DNA of 64,000 nucleotides from Paenibacillus sp. JZ16 (lineage in GTDB: Bacteria > Bacillota > Bacilli > Paenibacillales > Paenibacillaceae). The DNA lies in contig NZ_CP017659.1 of the NCBI RefSeq assembly GCF_015326965.1, forward strand, positions 2,790,001 to 2,854,000. The letters run 5' to 3'. A model generated the notes under the pieces. It saw only the letters and a list, made by a program, of their open reading frames with translations. It did not search any database and had not been told where the DNA came from. This document shows, piece after piece, positions 43,359 through 51,034 of the stretch (position 1 is its first letter; each line of letters opens with the position of its first letter). The translations under genes and the position numbers were made by a program.

Positions 43359-43454
43359 ATTAGATTCCCTCCGTTGAATAGGTAGTGTATTGTTGTCCTA
43401 TATGATAACAGGATTGGACGCCCTGATTTCATAAAACAAAAAAATAATTATTTA

Positions 43455-43491
43455 TTTATAATCATTCTAAACTGATTATCAATGATTCTCA
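43455..43491 (-). promoter_or_regulatory. Predicted suf promoter with PerR-like and Fur-like sites
   Basis: On the minus strand TTGATA (complement of 43477-43482) and TATAAA (43455-43460) are 16 bases apart, a plausible sigma-A promoter about 95 bases before sufC. TTATAATCATTCTAA (43456-43470) matches the PerR box TTATAATnATTATAA at 13 of 14 defined positions and covers the -10 region. TGATTATCAATGATTCTCA (43473-43491), with the exact small palindrome TGATTATCA, overlaps the -35 and resembles a Fur site less closely. Regulation by metal or peroxide is an inference from motif likeness. Confidence 0.5.
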
Positions 43492-43570
43492 AGCCATTTT
43501 ATAATAAAATATGACGTATTTCAACCGGACAAGCGTTTTGCAGACAACATTCGGACAACCGTAACAATTA

Positions 43571-43608
43571 AAAAACAGGCATGACCGATAGACCGGCCAA
43601 GCCTGTTT
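43571..43608 (-). terminator. Terminator downstream of dps
   Basis: AAACAGGC and GCCTGTTT form an 8-bp stem with a 20-base loop. On the minus strand it is followed by a T-run (TTTTTTAA), so it would terminate transcription from dps, 200 bases away. Confidence 0.6.
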
Positions 43609-43742
43609 CGTTCACCCTGTTCCCCTCCATATTTGCGGTTGCTCCTAAAGAATCTATTACGGCATCCGGCACCGGCGTTTATCGCGCGTTGACAGACGGT
43701 GCTCAGGTCAACATCTTGAACTATAAGGCAACGGCACGATAA
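43581..43742 (+). other. Possible small ORF or gene remnant (53 codons)
   Basis: An ATG at 43581 opens a 53-codon frame, MTDRPAKPVSFTLFPSIFAV and on to SGTGVYRALTDGAQVN, ending NYKATAR. Codon choice and residue mix look like coding sequence. However, the ATG lies inside the loop of a terminator stem, there is no ribosome binding site, and no homologue is recognised. It may be the tail of a lost gene. Low confidence. Confidence 0.25.
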
Positions 43743-43804
43743 CCGGCACCCTCAGCTCTTGCAAATACAAGGGAAGAACAGGCAGCATTCTGTTGTATTA
43801 CGCT

Positions 43805-44281
43805 TTATCCAAGGAACGAACGCAGCATCCACATGTGCTTCTCAAGATCAGCCTTAAATCCGGTAAACATGTCCGCGGTTGGCGCATCGCCGGCTTCCTC
43901 GGCCATTTCGATGCCTTCCGCCAACTCCTCGGATACGGTTGCAAAGTCCTCAATCAAGGCTTGTACCATGCCGCGGGTATCCTCGTTGCCCGAAGCCTCC
44001 TGAACAGTCGCAAGTTCCAAATATTCTTTCATCGTAGCAGCCGGTTTTCCTTTAATCGAGAGCAGGCGCTCCGCCACCTCATCCATCTTAAGTGTAACTT
44101 CGTCATACAATTCTTCAAATTTAACATGAAGGGAGTAGAATTGCTCTCCGGATACATACCAGTGATAGTTGTGGAGTTTGACATAGAGCACGTTGAAGTT
44201 CGCAACCTGTTGATTCAACAATTGCTCCAGACTTGCGTTTTTCGTTTTTCCTGCAGCTTTGCCAGATGTAGTTTTTGCCAT
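43805..44281 (-). CDS. dps: Dps/ferritin-like DNA-protection protein
   Basis: 158 residues, Dps (MrgA-like) fold. The ferroxidase ligands are seen in KLHNYHWYVSG, FYSLHVKFEELYDEV and DEVAERLL (His, His, Asp, Glu). A Lys/Ser-rich N-terminal tail (KTTSGKAAGKTKN) could bind DNA. Such dodecamers oxidise and store iron and protect DNA under oxidative stress. GGAAGGG precedes the ATG. In Bacillus the homologue mrgA is PerR-controlled; no clear PerR box was seen in the 300 bases upstream here. Confidence 0.93.
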   Translation of the reverse strand: MAKTTSGKAAGKTKNASLEQLLNQQVANFNVLYVKLHNYHWYVSGEQFYSLHVKFEELYDEVTLKMDEVAERLLSIKGKPAATMKEYLELATVQEASGNEDTRGMVQALIEDFATVSEELAEGIEMAEEAGDAPTADMFTGFKADLEKHMWMLRSFLG

Positions 44282-44589
44282 GGTTAATCCCTTCCTTTTC
44301 TATATGAAATGCACCCTGTACTGCGTCAAAGGAACATTGTGCAGAGCGGTGTATACCCATTGTAACTGGTACCATCTGCTAATGCTATTCCTTCATTAAT
44401 ATATGAGTACATCCTGCACTTGGGCGTCTATTTGTAGTTTACCCTTTGGACTGCGGAGCGAATCAGGTTCAATAACCTTTCGTCTTGCCAAAAAATTATA
44501 CAAAATTCGCGAAAAAACGTTATACTAGGTAATACCAAGCAAAAAAGTTGGCTTTGATTTTCTTCTATTCTATTTGGGGGTGACCATCC
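44282..44589. promoter_or_regulatory. dps-mtnK intergenic region, weak mtnK promoter, no S-box
   Basis: A divergent region of 308 bases. TATACT (44521-44526) with TATACA 18 bases before it is a weak promoter candidate for mtnK, leaving about 60 bases of leader. The SAM riboswitch that precedes mtnK in B. subtilis is not seen, and this leader would be too short to hold one. Nothing else recognised. Confidence 0.35.
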
Positions 44590-45813
44590 ATGTCTGCATA
44601 TCATCCGCTGAACGCGGAAGAAGCTATACAATTAGCTAAAAGTATACCGGGCCGGTTCCCGGACCATGCCCAGCTCGAATGCCGCGAAATCGGCGACGGC
44701 AATCTTAATCTGGTGTTTCATGTCACCGCCAAAAATACGGCTGATAGTATCATTATCAAGCAAGCTGTTCCTTATGCAAAAGTTGTAGGCGAATCCTGGC
44801 CGCTGTCTCTCGACCGGGCCCGCATCGAACGACTGGCGCTGGAGACGGAGTACTCCATTTGTCCCGACCTTGTGCCCGAAGTATACGGTTATTCGGATGA
44901 GCTCGCCTACACCGTAATGGAAAACCTGAGTGAGTATACCATCATGCGCAAAGGCCTGATTGAGGGTAATGACTATCCGAAGTTCGCAGAGCATATTGGC
45001 CGCTTCCTGGCCAGAACGTTGTTCTACACGTCGGATCTCGGGATGAACCAACAGAAGAAGAAGGAACTTGCCGGCCGCTTTGTCAATCCGGATTTATGCA
45101 AAATCACCGAAGACTTAATCTTCGAAGATCCATACCGCGAATCCGCCAATAACAATTATGCGCAGAGCATAGCCGATGAAGCGGAAGCCCTTCGCGCCGA
45201 CCTGCCGCTTCACTTTGAGGTCGCCCTGCTTAGGGAGAAGTTTCTGACTCACGCACAAGCTCTGCTGCACGGGGATCTGCATACAGGCAGCATCTTCGTG
45301 ACGCCGGAATCCACCAAGGTGATCGACCCGGAATTCGCTTATTTCGGCCCGATGGGATTCGATATCGGTGCGGTCATCGGCAACCTGCTGCTAAACTATG
45401 CGTCACAGCCTGGCTGGAGTCGGGACGAGCATACGCTGGCCGCCCGGGAAGCCAGGCTCCTCGAGATGGCAAGCGATGTCTGGACCCACTTCGAGAACAA
45501 CTTCCGCGCGCTGTGGAATGATGATCTCTTGGACGAGATGTCCCGCACGCCAGGCTATCAGGACCACTATGTATCACAGATTTTGAAGGATACCGCAGGA
45601 TTCGCGGGCTGCAAAATGATTCGGCGCATCGTTGGATTGTCCCATGTTGCGGACATCGACACCATAGCCGATGATCAAGCCAGAGAAGCTGCGCAGCGCA
45701 AAGCGCTGGCCATCGGCAAAAATCTCGTGCGGCATCATCGCAGCATCAAGTCCTTTGACGACATTTTAACTTTGATTACGCAAGCAACTAAAGGAAATGA
45801 GGTATCGATATGA
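44590..45813 (+). CDS. mtnK: S-methyl-5-thioribose kinase
   Basis: 407 residues. Phosphorylates methylthioribose in the methionine salvage pathway. Protein-kinase-like (APH) fold: ATP-binding lysine in [10 protein letters not shown], catalytic loop [13 protein letters not shown], and metal-binding [17 protein letters not shown]. The length fits MtnK. GGGGGTGA precedes the ATG. It overlaps mtnA by 4 bases (ATGA), so kinase and isomerase are co-translated and act in sequence. Confidence 0.96.
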   Translation: MSAYHPLNAEEAIQLAKSIPGRFPDHAQLECREIGDGNLNLVFHVTAKNTADSIIIKQAVPYAKVVGESWPLSLDRARIERLALETEYSICPDLVPEVYGYSDELAYTVMENLSEYTIMRKGLIEGNDYPKFAEHIGRFLARTLFYTSDLGMNQQKKKELAGRFVNPDLCKITEDLIFEDPYRESANNNYAQSIADEAEALRADLPLHFEVALLREKFLTHAQALLHGDLHTGSIFVTPESTKVIDPEFAYFGPMGFDIGAVIGNLLLNYASQPGWSRDEHTLAAREARLLEMASDVWTHFENNFRALWNDDLLDEMSRTPGYQDHYVSQILKDTAGFAGCKMIRRIVGLSHVADIDTIADDQAREAAQRKALAIGKNLVRHHRSIKSFDDILTLITQATKGNEVSI

Positions 45814-46889
45814 GCGGTATGACTACCGGCAATGCCAGCACCTATGAGCCGCTAAGCTCCGTTTATTGGGGAGGAGACCATCTGGTCCTGCTGGACCAGC
45901 GATTGCTCCCGGAAGAGATTGTCTATCTTCAGCTCTTCACACCGGAGGAAGTCTGGGAAGGCATTCACTCCATGAAAGTCCGCGGCGCGCCGGCTATCGG
46001 CATCGCGGCAGCATTCGGCGCAGTCCTTGGCGGCATGCAGGTTGAAGCCGACGATAACGAGGGATGGCTGCAACAAGTCGCAAAAACTTGCGCTTATCTC
46101 GCAACGTCCAGACCGACAGCCGTCAATCTGTTCTGGGCGCTGGACCGTATCAAGCTTGCGGCTGAGAAGCTGGCAGTTTCGGATCTCGATACAGCCGGAC
46201 TGAACGCGGCGCTGCTCGCCGAAGCCGAAGCCATTCGTGCCGAGGATGAGGATGTATGCCGCCGCATCGGTGAAAACGCGCTGCCGTTCTTCCAGGACGG
46301 CATGGGCGTGCTCACCCACTGCAACGCGGGCGGATTGGCAACGGCCAAATACGGTACCGCCCTGGCGCCGATGTATCTGGCTCATGAGCAGGGCCTGAAC
46401 ATCAAGGTGTTCGCGGATGAAACAAGACCTGTCCTGCAAGGCGCGCGTTTAACTGCTTTTGAACTCCAGCAGGCGGGGATTGACGTTACACTGCTGGCGG
46501 ATAACATGGCCGCCATGGTTATGTCCAAAGGCTGGATCCAAGCGGTTATCGTCGGTACGGATCGCGTTGCCGCAAACGGCGATGTCGCCAACAAGATAGG
46601 AACGTACGGAGTAGCGGTACTTGCTAAAGCTCACGGCATTCCTTTCTACGTGGCTTGCCCGCTGTCCACGATTGATCTGAATACGAAGACAGGCGCCGAT
46701 ATTCCGATTGAGGAACGTCCTGCCGAAGAGATCACGGAAGGTTTCGGCAAGCGCACAGCACCGCAAGGCGTAAAAGTGTACAACCCTGCCTTCGACATTA
46801 CGCCAAATGAATATGTGACAGCCATCATTACGGAAAAAGGCGTCGTGCAAGCTCCTTATCATGAGAGCTTAAAAAGCTTGTTCGAATAA
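45810..46889 (+). CDS. mtnA: S-methyl-5-thioribose-1-phosphate isomerase
   Basis: 359 residues. Converts methylthioribose-1-phosphate to methylthioribulose-1-phosphate, the step after MtnK. The eIF2B-like fold has [15 protein letters not shown], the catalytic Cys in [11 protein letters not shown], and the Asp in [30 protein letters not shown] precedes the ATG. The later salvage genes (mtnW, mtnX, mtnB, mtnD) are not in the window. A terminator follows. Confidence 0.96.
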   Translation: MSGMTTGNASTYEPLSSVYWGGDHLVLLDQRLLPEEIVYLQLFTPEEVWEGIHSMKVRGAPAIGIAAAFGAVLGGMQVEADDNEGWLQQVAKTCAYLATSRPTAVNLFWALDRIKLAAEKLAVSDLDTAGLNAALLAEAEAIRAEDEDVCRRIGENALPFFQDGMGVLTHCNAGGLATAKYGTALAPMYLAHEQGLNIKVFADETRPVLQGARLTAFELQQAGIDVTLLADNMAAMVMSKGWIQAVIVGTDRVAANGDVANKIGTYGVAVLAKAHGIPFYVACPLSTIDLNTKTGADIPIEERPAEEITEGFGKRTAPQGVKVYNPAFDITPNEYVTAIITEKGVVQAPYHESLKSLFE

Positions 46890-46921
46890 TCGCTATATCC
46901 GCCAAATGTTTATGGCATCAT

Positions 46922-46967
46922 AAAACGGACAACCGGCCCTCCAGCCGAATTGTCCGTTTTTTTACGG
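46922..46967 (+). terminator. Terminator after mtnKA
   Basis: An 11-bp stem (AAAACGGACAA / TTGTCCGTTTT) with a 17-base loop and a T-run. Confidence 0.88.
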
Positions 46968-47009
46968 TTTGCATTTTAGTGCGTCTGAAGTCTAAACCTT
47001 GTTATCTCC

Positions 47010-47042
47010 AAAAAAAGAGCGATCCGCACGGGAATCACTCTT
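47010..47042 (-). terminator. Terminator after yunC
   Basis: On the minus strand AGAGTGAT pairs with ATCGCTCT (one G-T pair) and is followed by seven T, 22 bases after the yunC stop. Confidence 0.7.
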
Positions 47043-47063
47043 GGAAGAGAAGGCATACATGAC

Positions 47064-47366
47064 TCATAACATGCGCAGGATCGCATCCTTGCCAGCCAAG
47101 CCAGGATGAATGCCCCACTTCTCTGCCTCCAGGGTTACCGATTCCAGCGGCGCCTCCAGCAGCTGCTCCAATGTGCGAACCCCTACGGCTCTTCCTGCGA
47201 TAATCTTGCGGTCCGCAAGCTTTTCGTTAAGAAGGCCCACATCGAGTGCACCGCACATAATATAGCCGCGGGAAGTGTATACGGCCAGCAGCGTTGTTTT
47301 CGGAAGCTTTACCTCGACGCCCATAACGGTATGTCCTTCAATATCGATCGGCAGTAAAGTCACCAA
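47064..47366 (-). CDS. yunC: DUF1805 family protein YunC
   Basis: About 100 residues. The family core is clear: VKLPKTTLLAVYTSRGYIMC, GALDVGLLNEKL, AGRAVGVRTLEQLLEAPLES. YunC is a small alpha/beta protein of unknown function. The open frame starts at GTG 47387 within the GGGGAGG ribosome binding site; alignment with Bacillus YunC (MINLTPI against MVTLLPI) and spacing favour TTG 47366, with GTG 47363 as alternative. Confidence 0.82.
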   Translation of the reverse strand: MVTLLPIDIEGHTVMGVEVKLPKTTLLAVYTSRGYIMCGALDVGLLNEKLADRKIIAGRAVGVRTLEQLLEAPLESVTLEAEKWGIHPGLAGKDAILRML

Positions 47367-47587
47367 TATCAACAAACCTCCCCTCACGTCGGCTTAGAAT
47401 TATGTTTATTCTTTTGGAACCGACATGGTGCGAATGTCTCTCATATTATGCATTCCAGCCTACACACATGGTGCGAATGACTCGTAAGTCGATAGAATAA
47501 AGATGAACTACAACATGACATTAGGACTATTAATATTCGAAAATTATGGTATATTTGATTCAGTAGAAAACAAGTGAAAGCTGGTGA

Positions 47588-48139
47588 ATGATAAAAGCTA
47601 TGAACACAATTCCTGTCACCGACGATAACGGCTTTTTATTCAACGTTGATATTCTGGTCAAGAGTTCCTCCAACGCACTGGCTTTGCAATATTTGCTGGA
47701 AATGCTGAACGACAAGGCTGAAGTCGTCGATTTTCGGGTTAAGTCCGGAATGGAACTTGGAGAAATTATCAACACCTTGGTTCAAGCCAAGAAAGATTCC
47801 GTTATTAGCAAAGCCTCCGGGAAGATGGCTTCTGCCGCTTCTCAGATAGAGAAACCTGCGCCACCTGCGGCTTCCTCTCCGGAAAAAAAGATCGCTGCAA
47901 GCGTACCTCCTGTCCAAACTCCACTCACCGGAAGTGATCCCTTTGAATGGATAAAAGTATACAGTAAGGACAATCGCCTTGTTCGACTGACAACCAACCG
48001 CCACGGTAAGCAGACAAGTCTTCCCTGCCGAATTCTCAACTATGATGAAAGCAATTTCCTGGTCAACGTCTATCATGTCGATGAGAAACAGGTGTATACC
48101 TTCAAACTCAATGAAATTGATGAGTTCAGCGTCAGCTGA
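47588..48139 (+). CDS. Two-domain hypothetical protein with Ala/Pro-rich linker
   Basis: 183 residues, no family recognised. Residues 1-70 form an alpha/beta domain (DDNGFLFNVDILVKSSSNAL, LLEMLNDKAEVVDFRVKSG). Residues 85-118 are rich in Ala, Pro, Ser and Lys, a probable flexible linker. The C-terminal 65 residues form a beta-rich domain (WIKVYSKDNRLVRLTT, CRILNYDESNFLVNVYHVDE, VYTFKLNEIDEFSV) whose strand order recalls Sm/Hfq-like folds; that resemblance is only visual. No signal or membrane segment. The ribosome binding site is weak (AGCTGGTGA); MIKAMNTIPV may start at either Met. Confidence 0.7.
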   Translation: MIKAMNTIPVTDDNGFLFNVDILVKSSSNALALQYLLEMLNDKAEVVDFRVKSGMELGEIINTLVQAKKDSVISKASGKMASAASQIEKPAPPAASSPEKKIAASVPPVQTPLTGSDPFEWIKVYSKDNRLVRLTTNRHGKQTSLPCRILNYDESNFLVNVYHVDEKQVYTFKLNEIDEFSVS

Positions 48140-48162
48140 GTATTAAGTCCACGGTATTCATC

Positions 48163-48214
48163 AAAAAAACGGCTTCGCCGCCCCATAAGAAGGGATCGGT
48201 GAAGCCGTTTTTTT
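48163..48214. terminator. Bidirectional terminator
   Basis: AAAAAAACGGCTTCGCCG and CGGTGAAGCCGTTTTTTT form a long stem with an A-run on one side and a T-run on the other, between convergent genes. Confidence 0.88.
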
Positions 48215-48218
48215 AACA

Positions 48219-48599
48219 TCAGGCATTTTTTCGGGACAGCGCCGAAGACATCAGCATCAGCCAGCCCACGATAAAGGATACACCGCCGATCGGCGTAATC
48301 GCACCGAGCCACTTCATGCCCGATAAACTTAACACGTAAAGACTTCCGGAAAATATGACGGTTCCCGCAATGAATAAAGTCCCTGTCCAGAACAGCTTCC
48401 GGGATTCGCCCAGAACCTTCGCCACAATCCCCGTAATCAGCACCGCAAGTCCGTGAATCATATGATAATGGACTCCGGTCTCATAAATGGCAAGTTCGTC
48501 CGGCGTAATCTTATCCTCCAGCATATGGGCGCCGAATGCCCCGATAGCGACAGATAATGCCATCAGGATCGAACCCCATGCGATGAATCTACGACTCAT
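48219..48599 (-). CDS. DUF423 family membrane protein (YwdK-like)
   Basis: 126 residues with four transmembrane helices (about 5-24, 44-64, 69-90, 96-118). SVAIGAFGAHMLEDK, ETGVHYHMIHGLAVL and ITPIGGVSFIVGWLML are the DUF423 conserved blocks. Function unknown. AAAAGGGG precedes the ATG. It converges with the preceding gene across a terminator. Confidence 0.88.
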   Translation of the reverse strand: MSRRFIAWGSILMALSVAIGAFGAHMLEDKITPDELAIYETGVHYHMIHGLAVLITGIVAKVLGESRKLFWTGTLFIAGTVIFSGSLYVLSLSGMKWLGAITPIGGVSFIVGWLMLMSSALSRKNA

Positions 48600-48804
48600 G
48601 CCTTTTCAACCCCTTTTGTCAGCGGACACCCGTGTCCTTATGTATTCAAATTAAGTTTAACGGATTCAAGGAAGCTTTTCCACCGGCATGTGAGACGCTT
48701 TGGACTTGATTTCAGGGCCATTTTGTGAAAGATTAATAAGGATGTCTTTTTATTGAAGACCACACGAACCCATTAGAGAATGAATTCTTATGTTAGGAGC
48801 GATT

Positions 48805-49233
48805 ATGTACATGGATCAACAATCACCTGCCTCCCCATCCGAGGACCAAGGTTCACCTAAGCGACCCAAAACCACCTTTATTCCACCCGAGGATAGAAAA
48901 AACTCCCGCTTCGGCATCGCCTCATTCATCTTGTCGATCGTGACGCTGCTCGGGTATATTCTGCTCGGCGCGCTCGGCACCACGATGATTGAGCCATACA
49001 TGACGGAGAACGGACCGCTCCTTGAGCCGACTCAGGAAACGCTGGAAGCGATGACCACGCTGGCGGCCGTGTTCATAATCGTGATGATCATCAATATCAC
49101 CGGCTTGGTGCTTGGCGTTGTAGGCTGCTTATCCAAAACACGCAAGCGTGCTGTCGCCGTGATTGCCACCATCGTGAACGGCGTAGTCATCATCACCATC
49201 GGAGCTCTTTTCCTATTTGTATTAAATGCTTAA
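48805..49233 (+). CDS. Membrane protein, DUF4064-like
   Basis: About 142 residues. A Pro/Ser-rich cytosolic start (DQQSPASPSEDQGSPKRP) is followed by three hydrophobic segments (about 34-54, 82-105 and 115-140). The general form, a disordered head followed by IASFILSIVTLLGYILLG and a VLGVVGCLSKTRKRAVAV loop, resembles DUF4064/DUF4190-type membrane proteins, function unknown. AGGAG lies 5 bases before ATG 48805; 48811 is an alternative. Confidence 0.65.
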   Translation: MYMDQQSPASPSEDQGSPKRPKTTFIPPEDRKNSRFGIASFILSIVTLLGYILLGALGTTMIEPYMTENGPLLEPTQETLEAMTTLAAVFIIVMIINITGLVLGVVGCLSKTRKRAVAVIATIVNGVVIITIGALFLFVLNA

Positions 49234-49246
49234 GCATTGACACTTC

Positions 49247-49286
49247 AAGACACTTGCCTGATTCATCTCGGGTTAAGTGTCTTTTT
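49247..49286 (+). terminator. Terminator before yhbH
   Basis: AAGACACTT pairs with AAGTGTCTT over a 19-base loop, followed by TTT. Confidence 0.75.
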
Positions 49287-49309
49287 CATGACAAACCCGG
49301 ATTGATACT

Positions 49310-49338
49310 CACATATCGCTCTTTCTCCCGAATATAAT
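49310..49338 (+). promoter_or_regulatory. Possible sigma-E promoter of yhbH
   Basis: CACATAT (49310-49316) and AATATAAT (49331-49338), 14 bases apart, partly match the sigma-E consensus. yhbH belongs to the sigma-E regulon in B. subtilis. The leader would be about 55 bases. Tentative. Confidence 0.35.
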
Positions 49339-49399
49339 GAATTACTACAGCCAAAAAGACGGCAACCGTGTCAAGGCAATACTTGGGAGGTGACTGTCC

Positions 49400-50560
49400 A
49401 TGCAAAATGAAGACGCCCTGTCGTTTGTCGTATCCCGTGAAGACTGGTCGCTGCACCGCAAGGGCTATCAGGATCAGGTACGTCATCAGCATAAAATCCG
49501 TGAAGTCATCAAACGCAACCTGCCCGACCTTATTACCGAGGAAAACATTATTCTGTCCGACGGAAAGCAGATCATTAAAGTTCCGATCCGCAGCCTTGAC
49601 GAATACCGTTTCATCTATAACTATCAAAAGCAAAAGCATGTCGGCCAGGGCGACGGTGACAGTCAGGTTGGGGACGTCCTTGGACGCGACCCTTCGTCAG
49701 CCCAGCCCGGTAAGGGAGAATCGGCCGGCGATCAGGCAGGGCAGGACATCGTGGAAACCGAGGTCAGCTTGGAAGAACTGGAGAATATGCTGTTTGAGGA
49801 ACTGGAGCTCCCGCTGCTGCAGCCCAAGGATAAAGAGCAGATCGAGACAGAGTCCATCGTCTTCAACGACATCCGCAAAAAAGGCATCATGTCCAACATC
49901 GACAAGAAACGCACCATCTTGGAGAATTTGCGCCGCAATGCAAGAGACGGCAAACCCGGCATCCACGGGATCAGTCCGGACGACTTGCGTTACAAGACCT
50001 GGGACGACACCGTCATCCCGGAATCCAATGCGGTCATTATCGCCATGATGGATACGTCCGGCTCCATGGGCTCCTTCGAGAAATACTGCGCGCGCAGCTT
50101 TTTCTTCTGGATGACCCGCTTCCTTCGCAAGCAGTACGAGAAGGTCGAAATCGTGTTTATCGCCCACCATACCGAGGCGAAAGAAGTGACTGAAGAAGAG
50201 TTCTTCACACGGGGTGAAAGCGGCGGAACCATATGTTCATCCGCTTATCAGAAGGCGCTTGATATCATTCATCACCGTTATCCCCCTTCCAAATACAACA
50301 TTTATCCCTTCCACTTCTCCGACGGCGATAACCTCACGTCCGACAATGAACGCTGCGTCAAACTCATCGGCGAACTGCTGAAGGTCAGCAATATGTTCGG
50401 TTATGGTGAGGTCAATCAATACAATCGCAGCAGCACGCTGATGTCGGCTTATAAGAATATCAAGCTGGACCAATTCATGTATCATGTCATTAAAGACAAA
50501 GGGGAAGTGTACGAGGCACTCAAAACCTTTTTTCGTAAACGGCAGGGAGCGGCGATCTGA
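49400..50560 (+). CDS. yhbH: Sporulation protein YhbH (DUF444)
   Basis: 386 residues. DUF444 proteins carry a von Willebrand A-like domain; the metal-binding MIDAS motif is seen in [13 protein letters not shown] (about 213-225). The N-terminus has [17 protein letters not shown], followed by an acidic, Gly-rich region (about 80-115). YhbH is needed for efficient sporulation in B. subtilis, where homologues accompany the PrkA kinase and SpoVR. Here neither is adjacent. GGGAGGTGA precedes the ATG, and a terminator follows. Confidence 0.93.
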   Translation: MQNEDALSFVVSREDWSLHRKGYQDQVRHQHKIREVIKRNLPDLITEENIILSDGKQIIKVPIRSLDEYRFIYNYQKQKHVGQGDGDSQVGDVLGRDPSSAQPGKGESAGDQAGQDIVETEVSLEELENMLFEELELPLLQPKDKEQIETESIVFNDIRKKGIMSNIDKKRTILENLRRNARDGKPGIHGISPDDLRYKTWDDTVIPESNAVIIAMMDTSGSMGSFEKYCARSFFFWMTRFLRKQYEKVEIVFIAHHTEAKEVTEEEFFTRGESGGTICSSAYQKALDIIHHRYPPSKYNIYPFHFSDGDNLTSDNERCVKLIGELLKVSNMFGYGEVNQYNRSSTLMSAYKNIKLDQFMYHVIKDKGEVYEALKTFFRKRQGAAI

Positions 50561-50616
50561 CCGATATTCTACATTAATAAAAGGAAAATCATGGATGTCG
50601 AATCATCCTTATGTTG

Positions 50617-50643
50617 GAGGAGGCAGGGACCTCCTCTTTCTTA
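50617..50643 (+). terminator. Terminator after yhbH
   Basis: GAGGAGG and CCTCCTC form a 7-bp GC-rich stem with a six-base loop, followed by TTTCTT. The rest of the gap up to 50896 shows nothing recognisable. Confidence 0.65.
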
Positions 50644-50896
50644 TGGCCTATTGCGATACAGCTAACAATCGGTTACCGAATCATGGATAACGAGGTGTGT
50701 AGACTTTTCCTTTCAAATGAAAAATCTGTTTTATTATTGACATCATAATGTAGCCGTAGCTTCACTTTTTTGTCACCTTCTGTTTTTCCTGGAATGATAG
50801 TATTAGCTATGACATCGTGTTGCAGGATATTACAGGATTCGATAAGCGTCTCCTTAATTCAAGATATCCTCCTATAAAGGAAAGGGAAGGTTTACC

Positions 50897-51034
50897 ATGT
50901 TCCAAATGACACATTCACTATTCAGCACCCAGACGTTTGAGAATATGTCCTACATATTATCGCAGCGGCTGTTCCAGGGCGGCGTAAGCGCAGATCCTTC
51001 GAAAGGAGTGATCTCCCGTGCCGGCATCAGATAA
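50897..51034 (+). CDS. Possible 45-residue upstream peptide overlapping the acyltransferase start
   Basis: ATG 50897 with a strong AAGGGAAGG about 6 bases upstream opens a frame beginning MFQMTHSLFSTQTFENMSYI and ending SRAGIR at a TAA that lies 17 bases past the GTG start of the acyltransferase, in another frame. It has no signal peptide or family. It may be a leader peptide that couples translation to the large gene; a chance frame is possible. Confidence 0.45.
   Translation: MFQMTHSLFSTQTFENMSYILSQRLFQGGVSADPSKGVISRAGIR

Noticed and set aside
44460..44589. SAM riboswitch before mtnK
   Set aside because: Looked for because of the Bacillus precedent; the conserved core sequences were not found.
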